From Dillenia suffruticosa (taxonomy: Eukaryota; Streptophyta; Magnoliopsida; Dilleniales; Dilleniaceae): a stretch of 64,000 nt of DNA. Within the stretch, counting starts at the first letter, position 1, and each line of letters opens with the position of its first letter. The position numbers and the translations under genes are program-made. Below are positions 35,773 through 47,515 of the stretch, piece by piece. A model generated the notes under the pieces. That model was not told the DNA's origin. It was given only the letters and a program-made list of their open reading frames with translations, and searched no databases. Where the stretch lies: the NCBI GenBank assembly GCA_033439265.1, contig JAVTVX010000035.1, positions 20,858,001 through 20,922,000 on the forward strand. The letters are read 5' to 3'.

Positions 35773-38700
35773 CTAAGCCACAATAGAAGGATCGCTAGAA
35801 GGCAGTGACGAAGGTTGGCCTTGTCTTTTGTTGGCTACCACATCCACAGTGGTATCATCTCGAGATGGGACTCTCAAATATGACTTCATAGTGTCATACA
35901 CTGTGAATCCAATAGCTACTGATGGTACAACCTGAAAAAAAAATGCCAACATTTGTAATAGGCACACACAAGAGGCAGTGACAGAGCAAGAAAAATGCCA
36001 AAATTATTGCTACCTTTAAGTAGTTAATACTGAGGCCTGAAAATAATTGCTTCCATCCTTGCTTTTTGACAATCATAACAAGGGTTTCCATTGTTCCCTC
36101 CATCTCTCCGCTACTAGGTGCCATCAAGCGTTGGACCTGTTATTGTATCCCATGTTATGAATTTGTTTCATCGATTTCTTCACACTAAAGATCATTTTAA
36201 GTTTATTACCTGCATTTGTCGCCGAACAACATCAAGGGGATAAGTGAAGGTTTGACCAAATAAACCTGCAATGGAACCACATACAAGTTTCACCATGACA
36301 TCCTTCTTGTGCTCTTCGGGTACACGGCTCTTCATCTCCTCGTAGAAGTAGAATTTTAGACCAGCATATGGGAAGATTCCATAGAGTGAAGGAGCTGAAA
36401 AGAAATCAAGTGCAAATAAATTTAGTAGGATAATCACATGAGGAAATATAAAATGAAACACAAAATCACTACAAATCCTATTAAAGTTGAACATACCCAC
36501 ACCGCGGTAGAGACCCCTTATTCCAGACTCCTTATAGATCGTGGTAAAACAATCTGAAATTCCTCTGTAAGCATGCTCTGGATGCAGCCCCTTAACACTT
36601 GACTTTGATGATTCAACCACCTGCACTGAACTAATTCATGTTCTTAAGATGTACATTACGGAATAGCTGCAATTCACAAATTCATAACAATTCCGAATTG
36701 CAAAAGGGGAGAAGGAAATATTGCTATGTACATGGGGGGGGGGGGGGGAGTGGTTTGGTGGGAATAGTGTACAAGTTCTAACCTGATAAGCCAACTTAGT
36801 CCGGACCAAATCAAGGGGGTAGGTGAAAAGCACTGCGGTTCCTCCAGCAAAAGAACCTGCCACTAAATCGAGAACAGGCCCTCTGGTAACATCAGGATAA
36901 CTGATTATTATCCACCGACGGTACTGCTCATAGGCCATATAGTGCAATGCCGCATAGGGAACAATTCGAGCCACACTAGCACCATTTCCTCTAAAAATCA
37001 TTCAAGAAAATAGGTATAAAGATATCTTATGGTACAATGGTGGGACAAAAGCATTTACATGAATGAAGGTGGAGACCTAAAAATAATAAGTTGTATGGTT
37101 AATCTTTCCACCTGTAGAACCCCAAGACACCCTCTGTCTTTGCAATCTTGTTAAAGGATCCAAACAGGCCTATACTCTGGAATTCTGCCCTTCTAGTCTG
37201 AAAAAAGAAAATAAAGGAATGGCTTTCTTCACTGGTCTCCAAATAAAATTTTCATTTATGTGCTTCCAATCAAATACTGTTCTTCTCCAAAGTGCCACGA
37301 AGCCCACCAGAGAATAAATCTTAATCGGAAGATAAGACCACAATAACTTCCAAATGTTATACTGTCAAGGAAGGGAAGGAAAAAAAAAGCAGCAGAAGGT
37401 ATATCTAACGGTGGACATACTTAATGCTGTTTATCAGTTTCATACAAATGCCATATAATATAACACCAAGCTCTATTCCTTGCAAAACAAGATATCTAAA
37501 ATTCTAAAAAAGTACCATTAGATATTTTTCCTAAAGCTAAATTCTCATTTTAACTAAATTCCATTACTAGGACACCAACAATTTGTATCTAAAATTATGT
37601 TTTCAGAAACATGAGATGAGGAATTCACTCCTGCAGTGGTGGTCGAACTATGAGTTCTAAGCCAAGAAACATCTCAAGTACATTAATGTAGTTTCTGCAA
37701 TCTCTTGTACACATGCTTGATTTGGCATACCTACACCTGCAACCATATTAATCTAACAGTCTACCAAAATATTTTTTGAGGTGGTGGATTGGTAACAAGA
37801 TTAGAAGAGCTAGGTCAATGGTGATTTAGTAATTAATGTTATTAGTGGCATGAGGATCATGACGATCATGAGGAGAAATGGCCAATGAATTTCATAAAGA
37901 GTGGACTTACTCTGACAATAGAGGAAATTTGGGTTCAGTTCATGATATAAATATGCAATCCTCGTCCATAAAAATTTTCATAAATTGAAAATAGTTGTTA
38001 TTAATCCCATGACTCAAAATTAGAATGAAAACCATGACACGTAGATGTCCAATCACCCCATCAAAGAACCATTTAATTATGAGCAATTTAACCACATTGA
38101 AAGATAATCAATACCTGAATTATAACAATTTCACCAACGAGTAGTTTCTGGAATTCTAACCAGTTCAGGGTAATGTGCAAAATCACCGAAACCATGCCCA
38201 GCCAACTTGCATGAACTCAACGCAATGGATTTAAGATTTAGCCATAATAATATGTGATAAGAGACAACTCCTGCAGTACCCATTATTGCCAAACCAAGCA
38301 AATTTATCTGAAGCTCAAAATGATTTATTCTTTCATTTTTTTAGGCATTGTAGGCAGCAAAGAACTAGCACATAGCTTCTCTTCCACTCCCTATATCTAA
38401 CAATAACAACCAAACTAAAAAGGCAAATTTATCTGAAGCTCAAAATGATTTATTCTTTCATGTTTTTAGGCATTACAAGTAGTAAAGTACTAGCACATAG
38501 CTTCTCTTCCACTCCCTATATCTAACAATACCAACCAAACTAAGAAAAGGGAAGTGCTGGCTGGCGTATTAAGACGTGTAGCAGTAATTCTTAACTCTAT
38601 TCAACTTTGAAAGAGGATTGCCCAACATGACCTGGTATTCTTGGAAGATCATTATGCTTATTTAGTAATAATAAAGCAAATCAGACTCCAACTATCAAAT

Positions 38701-39407
38701 ATAATAGAAACCCTTAAATCAATTCTCAGGAAACCAAAATTTTTGTTTTGATCAATCAAAGTTGATAGCAAACAAAAATCAATTAACCGCACTCCAACCA
38801 AAAATCAATTAACCCTACGACAAAAACACCACTTTTTTAATCCCATATCTAGAAATGTAACAGTGGATGCAACCAGAAGAAGCTTCCATCACCCCGCCAA
38901 AAGAAAGGGGGAAAAAAACCCATTACATATAAGACATTGATAAGAAAAAGTCAACGATTGAGAAAAACCCCAAAAGAAGAGAAAAGTTATTAACAATCTC
39001 TTGGCAACCAAAAAAAAAAAAAAAACACCCAAAAATCAAAACACCCAGAACTAATTGAATTCATCGAAAAGCCTAAAATCTCACTAGAGAAAGAAAAAGA
39101 AGACCCTTAAGAAAATCCCCAAAAATTAAGGAAGCCATCATTCTCAATCCCTTGACAACCAATAAAATCATCAAAAATACAAGAATTGAGGAAAAAGAAA
39201 AAACACCACAAATTAAATGCGAGAGATAGAGAGAGACTACAACATTATTACCTGAAAGAGGATTTTGACCCTTTCAAGAGGAGCAACAACGGTCTTGGCA
39301 AAGCCACCAGCAAGCCCACCAGCAATTAACTCCTTTGCAAACACTGGCATCGACTCTAATACTCCATCCAACGCCATATCTCTCCCTCCCCCGTCCCTTT
39401 TTTCCAT
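35773..39407 (-). CDS. COAC: Mitochondrial coenzyme A transporter (mitochondrial carrier family)
   Basis: Seven exons, 39252-39407, 37112-37197, 36783-36990, 36497-36620, 36210-36394, 36014-36136 and 35773-35931, give 346 residues in frame. Three carrier repeats are seen, each with the family signature after helix 1: PLERVK, PLDLVR and PLDVVR. Other family words are [54 protein letters not shown] and [23 protein letters not shown]. This best matches plant CoAc1/CoAc2 (At1g14560/At4g26180), which move CoA and related nucleotides across the inner mitochondrial membrane. The start MEKRDGGG is the first ATG after a CT repeat in the leader. Intron 1 is about 2 kb. ADP/ATP-type specificity was considered but the sequence fits CoAc better. 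Confidence 0.93.
36734..36749. repeat. G homopolymer in CoA carrier intron 3
   Basis: A run of about 15 G on the plus strand, C on the transcribed strand, within the intron between 36621 and 36782. The exact length is prone to sequencing error. Confidence 0.8.
38298..38547. repeat. 125-bp tandem duplication in CoA carrier intron 1
   Basis: Two adjacent blocks starting GCAAATTTATCTGAAGCTC at 38298 and 38423 share nearly all bases, including GCTTCTCTTCCACTCCCTAT. A recent local duplication with no coding effect. Confidence 0.9.

Positions 39408-39411
<4 letters not shown>

Positions 39412-39452
<41 letters not shown>
39412..39452 (-). repeat. CT repeat in CoA carrier 5' leader
   Basis: About 20 CT units on the coding strand, ending four bases before the ATG at 39405-39407. 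An open frame runs through it as Ser-Leu repeats, but the first in-frame ATG of the carrier family start lies after it. Confidence 0.85.
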
Positions 39453-39455
<3 letters not shown>

Positions 39456-39507
39456 GTTTTCTTGATTGTTTTCAAAGGAAGGTAGAAGGGAAAACCACAA
39501 ACTTGAA

Positions 39508-41190
39508 TTGAAACGTTCCTGGCTTCTTAATATTTTTTGTTTTCTTTCTTTCCTTTTTCCATTTTTTTTTATAAGATATTTGGAATTGTCTTGTTTTGAC
39601 AGAGCTTGACAAATCGAAGAAGCCTACGATTTGTGTATATTCCAATTAAACACGGTAATGTTTGGCTGAAAGGTTTCGATTAGATGTATCAAGCTCTATA
39701 GCATTTGTGCTACAACCCACTTTCTAGCTAAAATTCTATAGAATATCTCTAGGTCAAGAAAAAAAATAATCAGTTTACCCTTATTTTAATTTATTGGATT
39801 TAAAAAATTAATGGTAATATCATCACAATTAGGTTAGAAATGGATTAAAAAACTTTTCAAAAAAACAGTCAAACTTGGGAGGAGCAATCAAGACAGAAGA
39901 AAAGAAATACTTATCTTTAAAAAATAGTTTAGTAGTCATAAGTTTTTTCTTCAATCCTATAATTTAACTTTCAAATCTCGTATTAAAAAGAGAGAGAAGG
40001 ATGATGCCGATTGAGGAAGTCAAAATTGAGAAACTAGACATTAGATACGGCAGATGTTCTTCATCTCCTTCTTTCTCACTTAATTTCTTTTCTTTTTCTT
40101 TCTCTTCTTCTTCTTCTTTCTCCAATTTTATATAATCATGCAATCAAAATCTTATAAGACATCGATCCATATTTATGTTATCATGTTAGTTGAAATTTCT
40201 TTAGACTTGGGAGTACTCGAGCGAAAAAGAAGAAATCATGCATAATTATTTGAATATTAATGAAATTTAATTTGTTAAAAATAAGACTTTATTTGATTAT
40301 TTAGTATTTTTAATATTTGATTTTTTAAATATCTAATTTAATTTTTAAAATATATAATTTTAGCTTATATGTTATAATATAATATATTTTATACCATAGC
40401 ATCTCGTGTCTGGCTTGGAGAAGACCCTGGCGGTTTGGGTATTCGATGGTCGTGGGGCTTTTCAGCGCTTAGGCTTTGACAACTCGTACGACTAAGGCGG
40501 ATGTTGAGAATGAAAATATCCGAGATTAGTACGGATTATGAGTTCAAGGATTCACCCGTAGGTTGAATGTTACGGATCCCTTCACGATAGAATTACGAGA
40601 AATTAGAAAAAAAAATCTTGTATTTATCTTCCGTACTAATCTCTTTCTGGTGATCTTTGAATTGGATCCGTCGGATCTATTGTTAGCTTTTATCAGGAAC
40701 CTAATCGTTATCACTTGATATATAATATCTTTCGAGAATATAATCAGTTAATACGATTTGATTTGTGAGGATCAATTACGTCTAATTAGTCTCAAAGGAA
40801 GGAAATACTTGTACGGAGATATTAAGTCGTGTAGGTCATTTGATTTCTTGTAAAATCTATAAATTGTTGTCTTTTCTTTGAGAGGTGTAGGTCGTTTAAT
40901 TTGCAACTAATGGATCAAGCAAAGACCGAGTCACGGGCAAGCTTCAGCGCCTTGGAACAGGAGTTGGACACAGAAACAAGGGGCTTACAAGAAGGAATAT
41001 GCTAAAGATGCATTAAAATGGAAGGCAACGTACATTGGACAACATTAGTTATTAGAGCATTTTTGGCATTTCAGACCATTCAGCGTTTGTGCAGAACTGG
41101 GAACCTCCATTGTCTCAACCTCACAAACACATGAACTCGACCACATAGCATCGCCCATCATAAGAAATTCTGTTTATTAGGTGAAGTAAA
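39508..41190. other. Intergenic, no gene seen
   Basis: AT-rich with a TTC-rich stretch near 40082-40125. The section 40390-40920 is less AT-rich (phrases such as CTGGCTTGGAGAAGACCCTG) and could be an old repeat, but it has no open frame or terminal repeats that I can recognise. Confidence 0.4.
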
Positions 41191-41194
41191 ATCC

Positions 41195-42970
41195 GAGCTC
41201 CTCTCCACCGTTCCATTCATGGACTTATGCCTTGATAAGAGTTGGGTTGCTAAAAATGCGCTCCCACAATGGATAGTCCTTTCTAGGCATCACATACCAC
41301 TAAACTTTAAAGAATCTCATACCAAGTAATCGAGACAACTATTACAAGTGTTCCCAAAAGTTAATTAGTTAAGAAATAGAGAAACGTTATAAGACTAGGC
41401 CATACCTCAAATATAACTTAACAAGTGCAATGACATTAGTATAAATTGATATTGTTGAAAGTGATGTCAGGACATACCTTGCACATGTTCGTGGGGCAAA
41501 GGCTGCACCATGAGGAGATGTGGCATAATCATGGTACGGGAAGATCCTCAATCTTCCTTCTTCATCAACAAGAGTCGGGTTTGTGTGTACCTCCGTAAAG
41601 CACCCCAACAAACCATGATTTTCCAATATTGTCAGAATATACACTAATTATCTTTAAGTCACACCTGCATTCATCCACATTTCCATTAGAACCAAATTAA
41701 AGGAGCTTCCTTCAAAAATAAAGGAGATTATGAGAAAAAAAAAATGGATTAGATATTTACCCAAAAGAATGTGCTGATCTAATGGTTGCAATAATTTGTG
41801 GATGCAATGGAACCTGCTTCAAACAATCTGCAATTTGTGAAATTGTTTTCCCTCGTGAGTGAAGCTCCATCGTCATCCTATCCTAATCATGTTTAACATC
41901 ACAAAACTCAATTATGCCCATACAAGAACAAAAGCTGCATGTCCTAAAAGTGCTTAAAATTCAAAACCTAACAGAAAAACAGAAAACAAAGATTTAACTA
42001 CGCCAAGACTAGCATCTTAAAAGAAAATCTATCAAGAAAGCAGGCTTTTGGATAACCAGCTAAATTTAAGAAATTGGTTATACACTATATTAAGCCCATT
42101 TGATAGAAAAATTTGAAAATTACTGAATTTACAGAACCTATTAGGGATAAGGACGGAATCAAACAATAATAACTTGGATCATTCCAGAATTAAGCAAATC
42201 TTTCATGTTCGAATATTCACACTACTTCTGGTATGTGACGGGAGTTTTAAGAAAGTTAGTGGCATTCCTATTAAACTCGTGCGAAAGTCAAGCCAAATGC
42301 AGGGTGTAACTCTCGGGCGGAGAACTGCTTCACTCGGCGCAGGACACAAATCTAGGTTGTTCTGACACAAAAATTGAGCACTTCACTACTCCATTGTTTA
42401 GTACGATGGCTAAATATTCATACTTTCAGTAATTTATTTTTTAATCTCAACAAGTAACTAAATTAGAGCTACATTCTCACTCTCTGCATAGCTACATTTT
42501 CATTTTCTGCAATTTAAAACAGGCCTGAGTCTCTATTTGAAGTCAAATCAATAAATACCGAATCAAAAAAGAAAAAATGCATACAAGGTCGCCTAGAGCA
42601 CTGAAAAGTGGAAACTTTTTTTGGGGTAATTTTTAAGTAGGGCAAAACATATCAAAGACCCAGAAGATTAATACCATCAAAAATAAGTTAAGGGTTGACA
42701 ATCGTAAAAGCAACAAAACCAAAAAGGAGAACACAAAATCAAAGAGAAACAAGTGAAGAAAAAGAAGAAAACCATGAGAGAGGTCCAAGGCATGGTTCTT
42801 CGAAGCTGATTGAACAGCCGGGTCAGACCCATTTCTTCTATCACCCATCTGTCACTGTCGCCGTCGATGATCGTCTTATCAAAGTCGAAAACCACACTGT
42901 ATCCGCCATCGGACGGCTGCAGTTGCTTCTCCAGCGACACCGCTTTGTTCGCCGCAGATGTTTTGGTTTG
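41195..42970 (-). pseudogene. HAD-family phosphoethanolamine/phosphocholine phosphatase-like pseudogene
   Basis: Exon-like parts: 42773-42970 (VVFDFDKTIIDGDSDRW, HAD motif I; then GLTRLFNQLRRTMPW), 41761-41882 (DRMTMELHSRGKTISQIAD), 41478-41664 (ENHGLLGCFTEVHTNPTLVD, RLRIFPYHDYATSPHG) and about 41195-41309 (YVMPRKDYPLWERIFSNPTL). The gene is broken in three ways. A deletion with frameshift in the third part removes the SDAN motif after CDLKIIS. The sequence that should encode the GDGSGDYCPS acid motif is missing before VMPRKD. A stop codon interrupts the end (LIKA-stop-VHEW). The intact family (Arabidopsis PS2/PEPC1-like, phosphate-starvation induced) hydrolyses phosphocholine, phosphoethanolamine or pyrophosphate. 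No in-frame ATG lies before DFDKT, and an LTR retrotransposon sits directly upstream. Confidence 0.88.
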
Positions 42971-44966
42971 TGTCACGAACCGACTCTCAAATTAGAAAGC
43001 AGAAGTGCAAGTGAAGCTCATTTCTTCTGGGAACAAGAAACAGAGCATGACGAAAGTGAAACAGAGCATGGAAATGGGGTTGATACTTAATACAGAGGTG
43101 AAAGAAATGTTGCAGTGAGTTTATGGATTAAGAGAAGGGTTGGGGGAAAAGAGAAAGAGAGCTACAGAGAGAGAAAGAAGTAGAGAGAGAGATCGAAGGA
43201 AGAGCAGAAAAAGAGCATAGAGGAGATGTCAGAGAGAAGAAAACACTCATTTTATTCCTGTCCCCTTATTATCAGTCCACCAAAGTATTTATACACGTTA
43301 TGGGTTGGTTATGTAACTAATCTAACCTACTATCTAACTTCTGTTCTTACAACTTGACTGACTATAATTGGTTAGAGTAGTTAATGAAATAGCATAGTTG
43401 TTTAGAGTAGGCTTTCAAAATGCTGAAGTCTGCCTCTTCTCCATTCCATAGTCTGTTACATATCATCGCCCCTTTAAGCACATCCTTCCCCTCAAGGATA
43501 GAGATTTGGAGACTGTAACCGAATAAATTCCATATTCTTGCTTCCTCCTGGATCCCAACTCTCATTAATGTCAGCTTTCTTTGGTTTAGCCAATAGCAGT
43601 GTCTGTTCTTGTAATGTTGTAATTTCGAAAGCTTGTAGTCGAGTCATTGGTTTTAACATCCTCAGTATTGGTTTGATTTCCTCCTTCACCTCATTAATGA
43701 AGCTAGAGACAAAGTAGGATTCAGTTTGTTTTGGGTTTTTGTGAACCATAATAGACCGAAGTTCTTCAAATTTTTCTTGCTATTCAGCCATGGTCCCATG
43801 TTGCTTTAACTTGTTAAACTCTTCAATTTCATCCCTTACTCCTTTGTTCTCAAATCGTTGGCACAAGAGTTGTGAAAACTCATCCCAACCGACTTCTTTT
43901 TTAACCATTTTCAAGCCTTGGAACCATATTTCAACCTTACCTTCTAAGTAGATTTCCATCGTGTCTACCCATTGATGACTTGGTATTTGATACACAGTGA
44001 AGAACTTATGACATATCCTTAGCCATGCTCGTGGGTTTTCTCCAAGAAAAATGGAAGTTTAATGTTGGGCAGGTTGGGAATTAACCTCTGATATTAAGGT
44101 CTCTTTTGATCATATGAGAGTCCCCTTCAATCCTTTGCCTTCCTTCGGTGGGAATTTCAATGGGTGTAGGCAACAGGGGAGAGTTAAACTCCCTTTAAGA
44201 GTTTTCTTCATTTCGATCCTTATGATAAGTCTTAAGGAAAGCACTAAAGGTGGTTATGAATGCTTCCATCCTTTGATTTTGCTCGCTCACCATCTGACAG
44301 ATCTCTTTAACTTCGTTCGTGAGTTCATGTATCTTGGCATCTTGTTTCTTGATTTGACCATTATTGTGCTTTTGACGAGTGCCTTCTGCCATTGATTCTG
44401 CCCGTAGCCAAGGAGTCGATGCTCTGATATCAATTGTCACTGCCCAACTCTCATATTAGAAAGCAGAAGTGCGAGTGAAGCCCATTTCTTCTGGGAACAA
44501 GAAACAGAGCATGACGAAAGTGAAACAGAGGATGGAAATTGGGTTGATACTCAATATAGAGGTGGAAGAAATGTTGAAGTGAGATTATGGATTAAGAGAA
44601 GAGTTGGGGGAGAAGAGAAAGAGGGAGTCACAAAGAGAAAAAAGAAGTAGAGAGAGAGAGGGGGGTTTAGAGAGAGAGAGAGATTGAAGGAAGAGCAAAA
44701 ACAGAGTATAGAGGGAGATGTCAGAGAGAAGAAAACACTCATTTTATTCCTGTCCCCTTATTATCAGTCCACCAGAGTATTTATACACATTATGGGTTGG
44801 TTATGTAACTAATCTAACCTACTAACTAACTCCTGTTCTTACAACTTGATTAACAATAATTGGTTAGAGTAGTTAATGAAGTAGCATAGTTGTTTAGAGT
44901 AGTTGATACAGTAGCCATTGCTTTCAAAATGTTGAAGTCTCCCTCTTCATTTCATGGTCTGTTACA
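42971..44966 (-). mobile_element. Gag-only LTR retrotransposon, Ty3/Gypsy-like
   Basis: Two LTRs, 42971-43460 and 44435-44966, are highly similar. On the minus strand each starts TGTAACAGACCATG-like and ends in GTGACA. The target duplication GTTTG is exact (42966-42970 and 44967-44971). The primer-binding site follows the right LTR on the minus strand (TTGATATCAGAGCATCGA, similar to the initiator-Met type), and a purine tract (AAAGGGGCGATGATA) precedes the left LTR. The 974-bp interior has only gag-type pieces. It lacks pol, so any movement would need proteins from another element. Confidence 0.93.
43492..44440 (-). pseudogene. Retrotransposon gag remnant
   Basis: Pieces in order on the minus strand: 44195-44440 (coiled-coil-like, KHNNGQIKKQDAKIHELTNE), then 43780-43995 (HQWVDTMEIYLEGKVEIWFQ, followed by WDEFSQLLCQRF, the typical retrotransposon gag core), then 43492-43749 (EVKEEIKPILRMLKPMTRLQ). 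The three pieces lie in different open frames with stops between them, so the gag is not intact. No zinc knuckle, protease or reverse transcriptase is present. Confidence 0.82.
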
Positions 44967-44971
44967 GTTTG

Positions 44972-47515
44972 GCAGATGCCCAAGAGGAGTAAATAAACCC
45001 AGAAGCTTGTCAAGAGGTTCAGGAGCCCGAGATTATTTATTTATTTATTTTTAATAATACTCGACCGCATCAAGTATTAATTCGATTCGGATTTAATTTA
45101 AGAAGTTTTCGTTCTCAAATTATTATAACTCTTTTGATATATTTTTTTATTTTTAAATTTTAAATTCAAAACTTTAAAAAAATTATAACACCGTTATCGC
45201 AAGTGAACGGACAGTCGGGGATTAATGTGTGGCTGGTTAAAATTAGATTAGCCGTCGGATTCATGGGCCGGATTGCCTCCTAGCCTAATAGGAGTAGGCC
45301 CTGATTTTGGTGGTCTCGGCCTAGGTTTCTCTATAATCTTAGCCCAACTTGGTCCGGTCCAATAAACCACCAAATAAGGTTTTTTTTTTTTATTGTACAA
45401 GAATTTAAATCCAGAATTATCAGATTAGAAAAGAATGATTTATACCACTAGACTGTCTTCTTAAAGACATCAAACAGGTTTCAACGTAACTATATGCCTC
45501 TAGAATACATGTTTACATCTTCACCCAAAAAAGGAAAAAATGTTTATATTTAATTTCAAGTTAGCTTAATAAGGGGGTCAGGTCGACTCTCTTATTTGTA
45601 TCCTTATGGGCTCTTGAAAGAGAAATATTAGCTACAGCTTTGTTTAAATCAGTTCCAATTAAGCTCAAAATTCATCACGTACTATGAAGCATAAGAACTG
45701 TTCGCCTTTTTAGAAAATAAATAAATAAAGGATCCAAGCCCCTTTAGTACAGTATCTTGCCTACAGGGTAGAGTCTTTTGGTGGAGTTACATACAAATCT
45801 TGGTGCTTAGAATATTATATGGTATCACGTAGTATTTGATTTGGGGTAACAGACGGAAGAAATGAAAAGAAATAGAAGAAAGGGGATATAAATTTTATAA
45901 ATGAATGAAGTGAAAAAGATAAACAATTTTTTTATTTACGTCTCTATCCTCAGATCAACTCAACAGAGATATATAAAAATTTAATTTATTTTAGTCTAAG
46001 AAACAAAAATAATTTTTAAATTTTATTTTCGTCATCACAAACCAAACATATTATCTTATATTTCATATTTGTGTATTCCTTTCTTACGTTTCGTTCAGAT
46101 TTCACTGAAAAGACGAGTTGGGTCTCGCCATTCGAGACTCTTCCCTTTCGGACAAAAGCAAGTGCGCGATCAGACAGTCGCATTAATGCCATGAAAATAC
46201 CACTTGCCGTGTTCCAAAAGCACACCCACGTGATGATGTCCTCACGTGAAAAAACATCATTCTACATTCAACCAAGAACGATTCTTACCCAACAAAGGAG
46301 GTAACCTTAGTTCTCGACGCCTCTCACGAAATCGTGCGAGATCCAACGTAGAATAGTAATACGTAAATAATTATAAATTTTTCTGAGCCTGAATACGAAA
46401 TCAAAACATCCCCATTTGTCGGCTACACAACTGGCCTGCACACGGAGTTCTGAATTTTCTTTGAACTTCTAATATTTCTAGGAACTTCTTTGTTAGACTG
46501 CAAACCAAGATAAGAGGGGCATAAGATGACGTACCTTAACTTTTTGTTGGGTTCCTAAAGATTATCTATTTTGTCAAAATACAAGTGTTTAAATTTAGGA
46601 TGAAATAGAATAATAACGTCAAAAACATACATAATAGTAAAAAAAAAAAAAAAAAAATTAAGGATGAAGATGAAGTTGATAACAAAACCATCCTATAACT
46701 TCAACTTGAAAAAGAGAATCTCACGTCATAATCAACTGTCCCCACAAAATGACAACCCAACTATTAGTATTGGATCCCATGTGCATGGAGACCCCATATA
46801 TGCCGGCTACAAGAGACAATAAATAATGACAGCTCAGAGAGAGAGTGAGAGAGAGAGAGAGAGATATGGAAATGGAAGGGCCAGTTCTCAATCATTGAGA
46901 TCACCCCTCACCTCATGCTTCTATCATCCCCGCGGAATTGACAAGTACTATTTGCCATCAGATTTTCTCTCATCACATAAATTAATGCCAATTCTTGTAA
47001 TTTGTACAATAGATCATTAGGCAACTAGCTCAGTTGTATGAGTAAATGGCAATTCATAATTGAACAAATTCTTTTTACACAATTTTCTACTATATCAATT
47101 TTGCAGTAATTGCATGAAGCATAAACCCCCCGGGGGTGGGGGGGAAGAATACATGCATGAGAATAAATACTCATTGAATTAAGCTTCCACCATCAAAATC
47201 ATAAAACAAAATTCTGAAGCATCCCATTTATTAATTTCTCGTCATCAACAACATATCTTCTAAATACATATATGAATGGCTCCTCTTTATGACTACAAAT
47301 GAATGACTATCAGATCCCACCTATATTAAATGTTTTGTTTCTCCTCGAGATTTCCTCCCACATATCTACAAAAACCCTCACCACCAACTTCTAACCCACC
47401 TTCGACAAATCAAAGTGTCCGTAACAAAAATTTATTAAAAAAAAAAACCCCCTCAAAAAGAGTATTATCAAAAAAACAAAAGAGTTGATAAGGATCTACA
47501 TCTCTTACAAATTTG
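44972..47515. other. Intergenic; one short SINE-like insert; no gene seen
   Basis: The first 100 or so bases are the original upstream DNA of the phosphatase pseudogene, on the far side of the LTR element. A T-rich-ended short element (45377-45467) resembles the two family B inserts. A GA tract lies at 46837-46863. The frames at 46016-46304 on both strands overlap each other and show no domain. Confidence 0.45.
45377..45467 (-). mobile_element. Short SINE-like element (family B), third copy
   Basis: Plus-strand T tract, then ACAAGAATTTAAATCCAGAA, TTATCAGATTAGAAAAGAAT and CACTAGACTGTCTTCTTA, in the same order as the inserts at 19532-19623 and 24732-24816. The flanking duplication is unclear here. 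Confidence 0.55.

Noticed and set aside
40390..40920. Possible ribosomal or organellar insertion because of its higher GC
   Set aside because: No recognisable rRNA, tRNA or organellar gene words; left as unassigned intergenic DNA.
42695..43090. 131-residue plus-strand frame
   Set aside because: Antisense shadow of the phosphatase pseudogene exon and the adjoining LTR.
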